Positions 52,649-62,795 are shown, numbered from the stretch's first letter. The stretch: DNA of 64,000 nt from CAYOEJ01 sp964403015 (GCA_964403015.1 CAYOEJ010000007.1:1-64000), one strand, 5' to 3'. Notes: generated from the letters alone by a model not told the origin. Numbers and translations: made by a program.

Positions 52649-53323
52649 TCAAGTATGTCTTTTTGTAGTTCGAGGACCCAACTTTCGCAGTTCAACAACA
52701 CGAGCGCCGTCTTTCGATCCCCAGACGTCGACGTCGTAGACGTCAGCCCAGTCAACCTTATACTTGAGTAAGACCTGGGCTGCCTCGTCGATTTCCTCTT
52801 CTGCACGAGCGCCCTTGAGTGCAATAAGAGATCCACCGGGCTTGACCAACGGCAATGTCCAAGGAACCAGCTTTTTCAAAGCAGCCACTGCTCGCGCGGT
52901 GACAACATCAGCGTTCATTGTTCCAAGCTCCTCGGCTCGCGATCTGACGACTGTCACATTCGTCAACTCAAGCTCATCAACGCAATACGAAAGCCAGTCC
53001 GTGCGACGCTCCATAGAGTCGATAAGGTGGACGTCCAAGTCCCTGCGGATAATCGCCGTAACTAAACCAGGGAAGCCAGCTCCCGAACCAACGTCGGCAA
53101 GCTGAACATCTGGATCGACGAACTCCGATATAGCTGTTGAGTTCAAGAGATGTCGCGACCAGAGACGACCCATCTCGCGGGGTCCTACTAGACCCCGAAG
53201 TTGTCCTTCGTCCTCGAGCAGCTCGGCAAACCTCAGCAGCCGATCCCACTCGAGTTCGCCGAAGTGCGCAGCTCCTCCGGCCGGCGGTTCTTCGACACGA
53301 CGGTCATCAGCAGATTTATCCAT
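52649..53323 (-). CDS. rsmG: 16S rRNA (guanine527-N7)-methyltransferase
   Basis: 224-residue SAM-dependent methyltransferase. The SAM site is LADVGSGAGFPGLVTAI; HLIDSMERRTDWLSYCV and VTARAVAALKKLVPWTLPLV are family signatures; LIALKGARAEEEI is near the end. It modifies the 530-loop region of 16S rRNA; loss is known to give low-level streptomycin resistance. No strong ribosome-binding site precedes the ATG. A terminator-like hairpin separates it from jag. Confidence 0.96.
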   Translation of the reverse strand: MDKSADDRRVEEPPAGGAAHFGELEWDRLLRFAELLEDEGQLRGLVGPREMGRLWSRHLLNSTAISEFVDPDVQLADVGSGAGFPGLVTAIIRRDLDVHLIDSMERRTDWLSYCVDELELTNVTVVRSRAEELGTMNADVVTARAVAALKKLVPWTLPLVKPGGSLIALKGARAEEEIDEAAQVLLKYKVDWADVYDVDVWGSKDGARVVELRKLGPRTTKRHT

Positions 53324-53353
53324 ATGGAAAGTTCACCACGAACTGGAGGCACA

Positions 53354-53389
53354 AACAAACCGCCCTCCCCAAAAGGGAGAGCGGTTTGT
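53354..53389 (-). terminator. Terminator-like hairpin after jag
   Basis: caaaccgc (53356-53363) pairs with gcggtttg (53381-53388), extended by ctccc/gggag. On the minus strand TTTGTGCC follows. Confidence 0.6.
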
Positions 53390-53421
53390 TGAATATTAAA
53401 CTAACTAGAGGCGCTGAGGCC

Positions 53422-54120
53422 TCACTCGTCGTCAGCCTCGTCAGCGCTGTAGGCCTCGTCNNNNNNNNNNNNNNNNNNNNNNNNNNNNNNNNNNNNNNNN
53501 NNNNNNNNNNNNNNNNNNNNNNNNNNNNNNNNNNNNNNNNNNNNNNNNNNNNNNNNNNNNGCGCTGTAGGCCTCGTCTGCGCTATCGGCGATTTCCGAGC
53601 TGTCTGCGGATTCGTCGTCGGCGAGCGTAATCACGACGTGACGTGCTGGTCCGGTACCGGACGAGTCGGAGACCAAGCCGGCCTCCGCAGCAACATCGTG
53701 CACGACCTTGCGCTCAAAAGGATTCATCGGCTTCAGTGCTACTGGCTCACCAGACTCTTCGACCTTGGCAACAGCATCTCGAGCGATCGCGGCAATTTCC
53801 TGGCGATGCCCTTCGCGGTAACCAAGAATGTCGAGCATGAGTCGCGAACGCTCGCCCGTCTGCTCCTGAACTGCCAAACGAGTAAGTTCCTGGAGAGCAT
53901 CCAAGGTTTCCCCGTGCTTACCGATCATGCGCTTCAAGCGGCGGTCTCCGCCGTCGTCGGCAACGATCGAGATGGCCGCGCGATCAGCTTCTACAGCGAT
54001 TTCGATGTCACCATCGAGGTCGGCGATGTCGAGCAACTCCTCGAGGTAGTCGGCTGCAATATCGCCTTCCTCATCGAGCTGTTTGACGAGATCTGATTTA
54101 TCAATCGATTCTTCGGTCAT
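53422..54120 (-). CDS. jag: Jag/KhpB RNA-binding protein (with assembly gap)
   Basis: Single-stranded RNA-binding protein linked to cell elongation and division. Order of domains: acidic N-terminus, a KH-like domain (about 30-105) with IVADDGGDRRLKRMIGKHGE carrying the GXXG loop, and an R3H domain (LDILGYREGHRQEIA, then LKPMNPFERKVVHDVAAEAG). The C-terminal tail consists of DEAYSA hexapeptide repeats of unknown number, because 100 N (53461-53560) interrupt it. AAAGGA precedes the ATG. Follows yidC, as is usual. Confidence 0.93.
   Translation of the reverse strand: MTEESIDKSDLVKQLDEEGDIAADYLEELLDIADLDGDIEIAVEADRAAISIVADDGGDRRLKRMIGKHGETLDALQELTRLAVQEQTGERSRLMLDILGYREGHRQEIAAIARDAVAKVEESGEPVALKPMNPFERKVVHDVAAEAGLVSDSSGTGPARHVVITLADDESADSSEIADSADEAYSXXXXXXXXXXXXXXXXXXXXXXXXXXXXXXXXXXDEAYSADEADDE
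53461..53560. other. Assembly gap of 100 N in the jag tail
   Basis: Both flanks are copies of an 18-bp unit (gcgctgtaggcctcgtc plus one base; 53444-53460 and 53561-53577), so the gap probably hides further copies. Confidence 0.9.
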
Positions 54121-54165
54121 AGTGCTTTTCCTTTATCAAATGCAAAACTCGTGGGGGAGAACCAG

Positions 54166-55362
54166 CTAGAAGTTGCGGTTCTTCTTGTTTTGCTGCTGCT
54201 TCTTTTGGCGCGCCTTCTTCTTTGCATTCGCGCGCTGACGCTCTGCAAGGCGGCGCTCATAGCGCTTCTGTGCGCGCTCGGCGTCGGTCAAACCGTCAGG
54301 ACCGCGTACGACGTCGTCGTGCATATCGCCGTCGACCTCACGGGAAGTTTCATCCGGTGACTCCGAGCTACCCGCAGGTTGCTGCTTCTTAGCTGCCTTC
54401 TTTGACCGAGCCTTGCCGAGGGGCTGCTGACGCTGACCAATCTGAGGCTGCTCAGAGTCATCTTCGGCGGCAGGCTTCTCCTCTTCGGGAGGCAAGCCCT
54501 TCTTGATGCGCTTCTCACGAAGCTTCTCTTGACGCTTCTTGTATGCCGCCGAACCAGGGGTTGGGTTGTTGTTGATGAGCCACGTCTGCTGACCAATGTT
54601 CCAGAAGTTACCGGTAAGCCAGTAGATCAGCACACCGATCTGGAAAGCGAAGCCTGTGAAAACGTAAATCAGCGGCATGCCGTAGAGCATGTACTTTTGC
54701 ATCTTGTAAGCCGGGTTATTCGAATCCTGTGCGCTCTCCGGCAGATTCTTGGTCATGAGCTGCTTCTGTGAGAAGAACAGCGTCAGAATCATCGAAGTAA
54801 TCATGACCGCCGCAACAATGCGGATCTGGTTCGGATTATTGAAGGATGCTGCAGTACCGAATGCGGAGGAGACTGGAGCACCGAACAGGGTGGAGTTTGC
54901 AATCTCGTTCGCAACTGTTTGGTCAATCGGCCCGATCGCTTCTCGCTGATAGGTTCCGCGCGAGAGAGGCTCAACCGCATACAGGAGACGGAACAGGGAG
55001 AAGAAGATGGGCATCTGGATGAGCGCCGGAAGACAGGAGGCGAATGGTGAAGTACCGCGGTCGCGATAGATCGCCATCATCTCTTCTTGCTGTCGCTTCT
55101 GTGACACCGGATCGGTACGCCCCTTGTACTTCTTCTGAAGCTTCTGAATCTCGGGGTTAAGTTCTTGGGCGAGACGGGTTGCTCTCGTCTGCTTATTGAA
55201 CAGAGGAATAATGAGAATTCGTACCACGATCGTTAGACCAACGATCGACAGAACCCATGCTGGTCCCGACCCCTGCTCCAGACCGATGGAGGTCAAGAGC
55301 GAGTGGAAACCGTACATGATCCAGGAAATCACCCACATGAGTGGCAAGAGGATTGTATCCAC
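54166..55362 (-). CDS. yidC: Membrane protein insertase YidC
   Basis: 398-residue Oxa1-type insertase of the Gram-positive kind, without the large periplasmic domain. Helices are visible near WVLSIVGLTIVVRILIIPLF, which carries the conserved hydrophilic-groove arginine, then FFSLFRLLYAVEPL, MITSMILTLFFSQ and LIYVFTGFAFQIGVLIYWLTGN. The last 100 residues form a strongly basic Lys/Arg/Gln tail that likely contacts ribosomes. GTG start. It lies between yidD and jag in the conserved rpmH-rnpA-yidD-yidC-jag order. Confidence 0.97.
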   Translation of the reverse strand: MDTILLPLMWVISWIMYGFHSLLTSIGLEQGSGPAWVLSIVGLTIVVRILIIPLFNKQTRATRLAQELNPEIQKLQKKYKGRTDPVSQKRQQEEMMAIYRDRGTSPFASCLPALIQMPIFFSLFRLLYAVEPLSRGTYQREAIGPIDQTVANEIANSTLFGAPVSSAFGTAASFNNPNQIRIVAAVMITSMILTLFFSQKQLMTKNLPESAQDSNNPAYKMQKYMLYGMPLIYVFTGFAFQIGVLIYWLTGNFWNIGQQTWLINNNPTPGSAAYKKRQEKLREKRIKKGLPPEEEKPAAEDDSEQPQIGQRQQPLGKARSKKAAKKQQPAGSSESPDETSREVDGDMHDDVVRGPDGLTDAERAQKRYERRLAERQRANAKKKARQKKQQQNKKNRNF

Positions 55363-55377
55363 GATTCTTCTTTCGCT

Positions 55378-55746
55378 TTAGCGTCGATTGTTCCCTGATT
55401 TCTCAGGTGTTTCCTCATCGCCGTGACCGCCGTGGTCTGATGAAGAGACCGAACTACTGTCTTCTTTGGCGCGTTGCGCCATAAGTTCTTCGTACCCTAG
55501 TGGCTTAGATGGCCATTTTCCGGGCTTCGGAACCCAGTCCACTCCGCCCTTGCTCCAGGGATTGCAACGGAGAATTCTCCAAACACTAAGAAGTGTACCT
55601 TTGAATGCACCGTGAATCTGAATCGCTTCTAAGGAATATTGCGAACAGGTTGGCTGATACTTACACCGGCGGGGGAATCCGTGGGAGATTGTCTTTTGAT
55701 ACCAACGAATACCAGCAGACAATACGGACACGAGGGGATTAGTCAC
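55378..55746 (-). CDS. yidD: Membrane protein insertion efficiency factor YidD
   Basis: 122 residues. Core IRWYQKTISHGFPRRCKYQPTCSQYSLEAIQIHG with the conserved CKYxPTCSxY motif, then LRCNPWSKGGVDWVP. The C-terminal 35 residues are acidic and disordered. GTG start overlapping the rnpA stop by 8 nt, so translation is coupled. Confidence 0.96.
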   Translation of the reverse strand: MTNPLVSVLSAGIRWYQKTISHGFPRRCKYQPTCSQYSLEAIQIHGAFKGTLLSVWRILRCNPWSKGGVDWVPKPGKWPSKPLGYEELMAQRAKEDSSSVSSSDHGGHGDEETPEKSGNNRR

Positions 55747-56146
55747 CTTTTCCTCCCGCTCTCTGTAGCGCCTGCGATCCAGCTACAGAAGGGAACTCGT
55801 CCATGAGTGCTCCCACTCTTTTCAGCAGGTTCACAAGTGCATCTTCCAAATCAGCCGAGGATGCACCCCGGGCGGCTGGCAACACACGCACAACGAGTGA
55901 GCCGTATCGGAGATCTGGCAGTAATCCGCGCACGATATGCCGCAACTGACGCACGATTCGATGACGAACTACTGAATTTCCAACTTTCTTACCCACGATG
56001 AAGCCGACCTTCGTGAAAAGGTCGGCTTCATTGGTGCTGTCGTCGTTAAAGTACACGACGAGAAGCTGGTTTCCGCTGCGACTGCCGTTACGGGTCGTCC
56101 GAACAAACTCGTCCGGTTTCCGCATCCGGTTGGCAGCCGAAAGCAT
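55739..56146 (-). CDS. rnpA: Ribonuclease P protein component
   Basis: 135-residue protein partner of the RNase P ribozyme. MRKPDEFVRTTRNGSR and VGFIVGKKVGNSVVRHRIVRQLRHIVRG contain the RNA-binding RNR-like motif. The start overlaps the rpmH stop by one base (TAATG). The RNA subunit gene is not in the window. Confidence 0.97.
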   Translation of the reverse strand: MLSAANRMRKPDEFVRTTRNGSRSGNQLLVVYFNDDSTNEADLFTKVGFIVGKKVGNSVVRHRIVRQLRHIVRGLLPDLRYGSLVVRVLPAARGASSADLEDALVNLLKRVGALMDEFPSVAGSQALQRAGGKGD

Positions 56147-56286
56147 TAGGCAGAGAGTCGAGCGCGACCCTTGCGGCGGCGGTTTGCGAGAACTGTGCGG
56201 CCGGCGCGGGTTGCCATGCGCTTACGGAAGCCGTGAACCTTCGCACGACGGCGGTTGTTCGGCTGGAAAGTACGCTTGGTTGTCAT
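56146..56286 (-). CDS. rpmH: 50S ribosomal protein bL34
   Basis: 46 residues, MTTKRTFQPNNRRRAKVHGF, then RKRMATRAGRTVLANRRRKG, ending RARLSA. Highly basic, as always for this protein. Too short for routine gene calls but unmistakable. Its stop overlaps the rnpA start. It is divergent from dnaA; a promoter with TTGACC and TAAAGT lies 75-105 nt upstream. Confidence 0.98.
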   Translation of the reverse strand: MTTKRTFQPNNRRRAKVHGFRKRMATRAGRTVLANRRRKGRARLSA

Positions 56287-56361
56287 GGGTGAACTCCCAT
56301 TTATCGATTCGGAACGCACGGTTATGTGCGTGTGTGCCTACTCCGCACACATGACCAGACG

Positions 56362-56391
56362 ACTTTACGTGACTTTTCGCTGCAAGGTCAA
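56362..56391 (-). promoter_or_regulatory. Promoter of the rpmH operon
   Basis: Minus strand TTGACC (56391-56386), 18-nt spacer, TAAAGT (56367-56362). Confidence 0.55.
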
Positions 56392-56538
56392 TAAAAACCG
56401 TAAGCCTCGTGACCATTATCTCACGGCTTCGAAATGGACTAATTTCACTTACTTTCGTTTCCACATTTGTGTATTTCTCGGTGGATAGAACTTTACGGCT
56501 ATCTCGCGCGGTTCACGTCATGGAATTACAAGCGTGTA

Positions 56539-56570
56539 ATATCCACACCTGTGTACACGTCTGTGGATAA
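56539..56570. promoter_or_regulatory. DnaA boxes upstream of dnaA
   Basis: ATATCCACA (56539-56547, plus, 8 of 9) and TTATCCACA (56570-56562, minus, perfect). They lie in the rpmH-dnaA gap and suit DnaA autoregulation. The remaining part of the 369-nt gap (56287-56655) holds the divergent promoters. Confidence 0.75.
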
Positions 56571-56655
56571 CTGGGATGCATTTCAAGATTCGGTGAATTA
56601 CGATGAATTCTTATCACCCCCACATCGCTAGATCGTGATCTAGTAAGGAGTTCTC

Positions 56656-58392
56656 ATGCCTGATGGATCGCCCGCGCGTGATGCGTGGACCGCCGCAATG
56701 GAATTGTTGAGAGAAGCGGGTGAACTTTCAGATTCCCAGACCGCATTCGTCCGAATGGCTCTTCCTCTTGCTGCCGTGGACGACGTCTTTATGATTGGCG
56801 TAGGCTCCGACTTCGTTAAGAACTGGATCGAACAACACGTTGGCGATGCGATGACAGCCCAGCTCTCGGCCATCTTGGGGCGCAACGTGAAGCTCATGAT
56901 CTCGGTAGACCCGTCTCTTTCTGAACAGCAGGCCGCAGCTCCCGTCCAGACGCCAGCCCCTTCATGGACATCATCATCGCAGCAAGAGACTCTTCACGAA
57001 CAGCCGCAAGAGAGCCGACTCCGTGACGAGCAGTTTGGCGAAGACCGAAATCTACAGGCAGTACCAACCCAATACGCGGACTCTTCCGCCGCATCTTTTG
57101 GTGATTCCTTTAGTGATCCTTTCGAGACGCTAGATGATCAGCGTCGACACGATTCTTTCGATGACTTTGGGCAGTTCGGCCATTCTCGCGATGAGCAGAT
57201 GCGTTCCCAAGATGAGTATCGTCAAGATAGATTCCTTGGCGGTCCGGATTACTCCGATAATCAACCCCGCCATGATCAAGACCGCCAAGGTAGTCTGACA
57301 CCCCCACGGCCGCTGAATACTAATAAAGGACAGGCCGAAGCCCGCCTCAATCCCAGATACACCTTCGAGACTTTCGTTATCGGTGAGTCGAACCGTTTTG
57401 CCCATGCCACGGCACTCGCAGTTTCCGAAGCACCTGGCAGCACCTACAATCCGCTGTTCCTTTACTCCGATTCTGGTATGGGTAAGACACATCTTCTTCA
57501 CGCCATCGGAAATTACACGATGCGTCTGTATCCAGACCGCAAAGTTCTGTACGTGAGTGCTGAAGAATTCACCAATGCCTTTATTAATGCCTTACGTGAT
57601 CAAAAACAGCACACGTTCAAAGATCAGTTCCGCACCGTAGATGTCCTTCTCATTGACGACATCCAATTCCTCTCCGGGATGGACCGTACGATCGAAGAGT
57701 TCTTCCATACCTTTAACGCACTTGCTAACGCCAATAAGCAGATCGTGATCACCTCTGACGTTGCGCCGAAGCTCCTCACGGGATTCGAAGATCGAATGAT
57801 TTCCCGATTCGCGTCGGGAATTACGGCAAATATTGATCTGCCTAATCTTGAAACACGAATCGCCATTCTGGATAAGAAGGCAGCCTCAGAGTCAATGAAC
57901 GTTCCTCGCCCAGTGGTGGAGTTCATTGCATCAAAGATGACCACGAACGTCCGAGAAATGGAAGGCGCGCTTCGCCGCGTCACTGCGTTCGCAGATCTGT
58001 CCGATCAACAAGTTTCACTAGATGTAGCTGAGCTCGTTCTCAAGGACATGATCTCCGATCCATCATCTATTCAGATCACAGCCGGACTCATCATGGCTCA
58101 AACGGCTTCCTATTTCGGAATTTCAATGGCTGATCTTAAGGCTCCCACACGTACACGAACTCTCACTCAACCCAGGCACATAGCCATGTATCTGTGTAGG
58201 GAGATGACGGATCTATCATTACCCAAGATCGCAGAGCTTTTTGACCGCCGCGACCATACCACCGTGATCAATGCGCTGCGGAAGATCGACAAGCTCATGA
58301 CCGAAAAACAGAGTATCTACAATCAAGTCTCTGACCTGACCGGACGCATAAAGCAGGCGGCTAAGGATCAGTCGAAGCTCTCGGAAACATAA
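56656..58392 (+). CDS. dnaA: Chromosomal replication initiator protein
   Basis: AAA+ initiator that binds DnaA boxes and melts oriC. 578 residues. Domain I (1-85); an unusually long linker (86-232) rich in Gln, Asp, Arg and Ser; domain III with Walker A SDSGMGKTH (271-279), Walker B VLLIDDIQFL and sensor VITSDVAPKLLTGFEDR; domain IV with the DNA-contact signature RDHTTVINALRKI. AAGGAG lies before the ATG. Long DnaA linkers are typical of actinobacteria. Confidence 0.99.
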   Translation: MPDGSPARDAWTAAMELLREAGELSDSQTAFVRMALPLAAVDDVFMIGVGSDFVKNWIEQHVGDAMTAQLSAILGRNVKLMISVDPSLSEQQAAAPVQTPAPSWTSSSQQETLHEQPQESRLRDEQFGEDRNLQAVPTQYADSSAASFGDSFSDPFETLDDQRRHDSFDDFGQFGHSRDEQMRSQDEYRQDRFLGGPDYSDNQPRHDQDRQGSLTPPRPLNTNKGQAEARLNPRYTFETFVIGESNRFAHATALAVSEAPGSTYNPLFLYSDSGMGKTHLLHAIGNYTMRLYPDRKVLYVSAEEFTNAFINALRDQKQHTFKDQFRTVDVLLIDDIQFLSGMDRTIEEFFHTFNALANANKQIVITSDVAPKLLTGFEDRMISRFASGITANIDLPNLETRIAILDKKAASESMNVPRPVVEFIASKMTTNVREMEGALRRVTAFADLSDQQVSLDVAELVLKDMISDPSSIQITAGLIMAQTASYFGISMADLKAPTRTRTLTQPRHIAMYLCREMTDLSLPKIAELFDRRDHTTVINALRKIDKLMTEKQSIYNQVSDLTGRIKQAAKDQSKLSET

Positions 58393-58749
58393 ATCCACAG
58401 CCAATTGCTAAGAATTGATGCAAACTGCCTGAAAAGCTGTGGATAACTCAAGTAAACATGCGATCATTTCAGACAGGTAAATGTCCCATCCACAGAACGA
58501 GGAACTTCACGGCAATGTTATCCGCTTAGAAATCCACGGCTGTGAATGTTGTTCTCTCAACGAAAAACCAAGTTATCCACGTAATCCACAAGCCCTATTA
58601 CTACTACTACAGATATATAAAGCAATGAATCAATGTGCGGCCACCAACTGGTGAAGCCAAGCAATCTGTCATTCATGAGCTTTAGGATCTCTAGCCGGAG
58701 AAATCTCGCGTAAAGTGATGGTAGTTAATCCATGAAAGTAGGTTAGACG
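58393..58749. other. oriC: Replication origin oriC
   Basis: The dnaA-dnaN gap contains DnaA boxes at 58391-58399 (AAATCCACA), 58438-58446 (minus, TTATCCACA, perfect), 58486-58494 (CCATCCACA), 58573-58581 (TTATCCACG) and 58582-58590 (TAATCCACA), plus weaker ones near 58518 and 58530. The last two are adjacent, followed by AGCCC, a run of five CTA-type triplets (58595-58609) and the AT-rich agatatataa. This order (two boxes, GC stretch, DnaA-trio, AT-rich) is the basal unwinding element described in Bacillus. Confidence 0.93.
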
Positions 58750-59883
58750 GTGAAAATCCACGTCGATCATGACATCTTCACTGAAGCAGTGACTTGGGTA
58801 GCGCGCACTATCCCAAATCGTCCTGCAGTTCCTGTGCTGGCTGGACTCAAACTCGTAGCAGCAGATAACGGCACGGTGTCTTTAGGATCGCGTGATTCTG
58901 ACATTACGTCCCATGTTGATATTGAGGCAGAGGTAGCCGAAGCGGGTGACGTTCTCGTCAACGGAAAGCTACTCGCTGATATTTGCCGGGCTCTTCCCAA
59001 TAAGCCTATTGAACTCTCCCTCGATGGAACCAAGCTCGAGATCGTATGCGGAGCCTCCCGCTTCTCTATGAAAACGATGGCAACGGACGACTACTCGGAG
59101 CTGCCCGAACTTCCACCCGTCGTCGGTACTGTCGACGGTACCGAATGGCAAGAAGCTGTTTCGCAGGTGACCATCGCAGCGTCGAATGACGACACTCTTC
59201 CGATGCTCGTATCGGTCTGCATCGAAATTGAAGGCGATCAGATTTCATTGATGGCCACGGATCGCTACCGCCTGGCAGTCAGAGATCTCTCTTGGTCTCC
59301 CGAAGATCCAAAGATCTCAACGCGAATCCTCGTACGTGCAAGTCGACTTCTCGATATCGCTAAGGCGCTCGGATCGGCCGGCCCCATTGAGATTTCCCTC
59401 CAGGATGAAGGAAATTCAGCTCTCATCGGCTTCTCGGCGGGTGGACGTCAAAATACGGTCCAACTGATTGATGGTGAGTATCCCCAGGTGAGATCCCTTT
59501 TCCCTGCGGATGTCAATGGTTATGTGGTGATGGATCGCGTAGAGATGCTCGATGCCATCAAGCGATCACGTCTCGTTGTAGAGAAGAACTCCGCGGTTCG
59601 CCTGTCGTTCTCGGAGGGACAGGTCGTGATCGAGGCGGGTCACGGGGATAACGCGCAAGCGAGTGAAGCTCTCGAGGCTGACCTCACGGGCGAGGATTTG
59701 AAGATGGCATTCAACCCGCTATTCCTCCAGGAAGGATTCGGCGTTTTGCCACAGGACAAGGTGCGCCTTTCCTTTACACACCCGACCAAACCAGCGGTAC
59801 TCACGGCGCAGGAAGATGACGGCGAAGTCAACGAGAACTTCCGACTTCTTCTCATGCCTATCAGGACTTTCGGCAGTAACTAA
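58750..59883 (+). CDS. dnaN: DNA polymerase III sliding clamp
   Basis: 377-residue beta clamp of three repeated domains. Starts with GTG and MKIHVDHDIFTEAVTWVARTIP; RFSMKTMATDDYSELP and MATDRYRLAVRDL mark domains 1 and 2; the end is LLMPIRTFGSN, close to the usual MPMR terminal motif. It tethers the polymerase to DNA. Immediately downstream of oriC. Confidence 0.98.
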   Translation: MKIHVDHDIFTEAVTWVARTIPNRPAVPVLAGLKLVAADNGTVSLGSRDSDITSHVDIEAEVAEAGDVLVNGKLLADICRALPNKPIELSLDGTKLEIVCGASRFSMKTMATDDYSELPELPPVVGTVDGTEWQEAVSQVTIAASNDDTLPMLVSVCIEIEGDQISLMATDRYRLAVRDLSWSPEDPKISTRILVRASRLLDIAKALGSAGPIEISLQDEGNSALIGFSAGGRQNTVQLIDGEYPQVRSLFPADVNGYVVMDRVEMLDAIKRSRLVVEKNSAVRLSFSEGQVVIEAGHGDNAQASEALEADLTGEDLKMAFNPLFLQEGFGVLPQDKVRLSFTHPTKPAVLTAQEDDGEVNENFRLLLMPIRTFGSN

Positions 59884-59928
59884 CATCGAACCGCGGGTCG
59901 CTAGCCCGCTAATTGTCAAGGAGGATCA

Positions 59929-60816
<888 letters not shown>

Positions 60817-60827
60817 CCCGAAGATTC

Positions 60828-62060
60828 GTGTATCTCACTGATCTTGCACTGAACGATTTTCGTTCCTACGGCGAGGTTGTACTCAAGTTCGAGCCGGGTG
60901 TGACAACCTTCGTTGGCGAAAACGGACAGGGAAAAACAAACCTCGTTGAGGCAATTGGGTATCTCGCGACCTTTTCATCACACCGAGTCAACGCGGATGC
61001 CGCTCTGGTTCGACAAGGTGCGAATGCCGGCGTCGTCCGCGCCCGCGTCATACACGGCGAATCTCCCACAATGGTGGAGATTGAGATTCTGGCCGGGCGT
61101 GCCAACCGCGCTCGAATTAACCGCGGGAATGCTAAACCGGCAGATCTGCTAGGCATTGTGCGAGCGGTGGTCTTCGCCCCCGAGGACCTCGAGCTTGTCA
61201 AAGGAGATCCGGGAATCCGCCGAAAGTTCCTCGACGACCTCATGATCATGATTCGACCGCGCATGGCCGAAATTAAGTCGGAGTATGACAAGGTTTTACG
61301 CCAGCGTGCCGCCTTATTGAAATCGGCAAGCAAGATACGCCGCCGCGGCGGATTTTTTGACGAGACGTCTTTGGCCGTTTGGGACGCGCAGCTCGCCAAA
61401 TTCGGCGCACGAATTATCGCGTCACGGGCGCGGATCATTAATGAATTGCGCCCGCTCGTGGACCTTTACTACCACGAGGTGTCCGGGGGTAAAGGTATCG
61501 CGCGCATAGATTACGGCGCCAATATCGATAAGCGCACCGGGTGGGAGCTTCCTGGGCCCGCCACAATGTACGATTCCGATGGCGAATCACTGCGTGAATC
61601 GGTTGAGCTTCACGAAACGGAGCTCACCGACGTCGACGCCGTTGAGAAGAAACTGCTCCAGGCACTTGAAGAGTGGCATGGTGCGGAAATCGAGAGGGGC
61701 ATTAATCTCGTCGGCCCTCATCGGGATGAATTGGAGCTGAGTCTCGGCACGCTCCCAGCGAAGGGTTTCGCATCGCATGGGGAGTCTTGGTCGTTCGCTC
61801 TCTCGCTGCGACTAGGCGCGTGGAAGCTCTTGCAGAATCACGAATCTGGTAATTGGGCCGACGACGGCGAACCGATTCTCATTCTTGACGACGTTTTTGC
61901 TGAGCTGGACGCGCGAAGGCGCACACGCTTGGCGGAGATTGTGACCGAAGCGCGCCAGGTTTTTGTTACGGCTGCCGTGGGAGATGATCTTCCGAGTGAG
62001 CTGGAGGGCAGACGGTTTCGCGTCCACGAGGGTTCGGTGACGGAGTTTGATGATGAGTGA
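60828..62060 (+). CDS. recF: DNA replication and repair protein RecF
   Basis: 410-residue SMC-like ATPase that loads RecA at gaps. Walker A FVGENGQGKTNLVEAIGYLATF; signature-like segment in HGESWSFALSLRLGAWKLL; Walker B ILILDDVFAELDARRR. GTG start, 11 nt after the gnd stop, beginning MYLTDLALNDFRSYGEV. The stop lies within the start region of dciA. Confidence 0.97.
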   Translation: MYLTDLALNDFRSYGEVVLKFEPGVTTFVGENGQGKTNLVEAIGYLATFSSHRVNADAALVRQGANAGVVRARVIHGESPTMVEIEILAGRANRARINRGNAKPADLLGIVRAVVFAPEDLELVKGDPGIRRKFLDDLMIMIRPRMAEIKSEYDKVLRQRAALLKSASKIRRRGGFFDETSLAVWDAQLAKFGARIIASRARIINELRPLVDLYYHEVSGGKGIARIDYGANIDKRTGWELPGPATMYDSDGESLRESVELHETELTDVDAVEKKLLQALEEWHGAEIERGINLVGPHRDELELSLGTLPAKGFASHGESWSFALSLRLGAWKLLQNHESGNWADDGEPILILDDVFAELDARRRTRLAEIVTEARQVFVTAAVGDDLPSELEGRRFRVHEGSVTEFDDE

Positions 62061-62640
62061 TCACATCTCCCAAGCGCGAGCAGCGGCTGACGAAAAGTTC
62101 GGAGATGTTCTTCCGTTGCAGGCACTCTCTCGAGCTCGCGCAATGGCCGAAGCCCGAGGCTGGGTGCGCAGGCGCAAAGAACCCAGCATTGACCTCACCC
62201 AGAAGTTGGGTAATCCGCTCGGCGACGAGCCTTTCGTTCCCAGCCCGGGACAAGATGTGGGTTCGGGCGCTCGTCCCTCTCACCGCGATCCAAAAATGCT
62301 CATCGACCTGGTTAAACGCACGATCAAAGATCGTGGTTGGGAATCCCAGCTGGAGGTTGCCAACGTTGCGGGGCGCTGGCCCGAGATCGTCGGTGAGACC
62401 GTTGCGGCCAATTGTAAAGTTGAGGAGTTTTCCGACGACGGCGTTCTCACCCTTCGCGCCCGGACAGTTTCATGGGAGACGCAGATCCGCGCGCTATTGG
62501 CCCATCTCGACAAGCGGCTAGCCTCGGAACTGGGCGAAGGCGTGGTGAAGGAAATAGTCATCAATGGTCCGAATGTGCCGTCGTGGAAACACGGAAGATA
62601 TTCGGTTAAAGGGCGCGGTCCGCGCGATACCTATGACTGA
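62050..62640 (+). CDS. dciA: DciA-type helicase loader, DUF721
   Basis: A protein of about 196 residues. The C-terminal DUF721 domain (about 95-175) is visible in WPEIVGETVAANCKVEEFSDDGVLTLRARTVSWETQIRALL, a KH-like fold. DciA loads DnaB in bacteria without DnaC or DnaI. The N-terminal 90 residues are charged. Overlaps recF by 11 nt; two consecutive ATG codons (62050, 62053) are possible. Its stop lies in a three-copy 22-bp repeat. Confidence 0.92.
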   Translation: MMSDHISQARAAADEKFGDVLPLQALSRARAMAEARGWVRRRKEPSIDLTQKLGNPLGDEPFVPSPGQDVGSGARPSHRDPKMLIDLVKRTIKDRGWESQLEVANVAGRWPEIVGETVAANCKVEEFSDDGVLTLRARTVSWETQIRALLAHLDKRLASELGEGVVKEIVINGPNVPSWKHGRYSVKGRGPRDTYD

Positions 62641-62695
62641 TTTTCGTGACTTCGAGGACTGATTTCGCGACCCCTCAGGCTGATTTCGCGATACG
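62635..62695 (+). repeat. Three 22-bp repeats starting at the dciA stop codon
   Basis: Copies at 62635-62656, 62657-62678 and 62679-62695, each starting (ga)ctgattt. The first TGA is the dciA stop (62638-62640); the others fall in shifted frames. Related to the motif after ilvA. Confidence 0.8.
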
Positions 62696-62795
62696 TTCAT
62701 CCGATGGAATCACGGCGCGGTTGTCCACCAATCCGGACATTGCATTTATTCCCCACGATGGAGCCGAAGAAGTCGAATTCGGCCCATTTCCGCGC

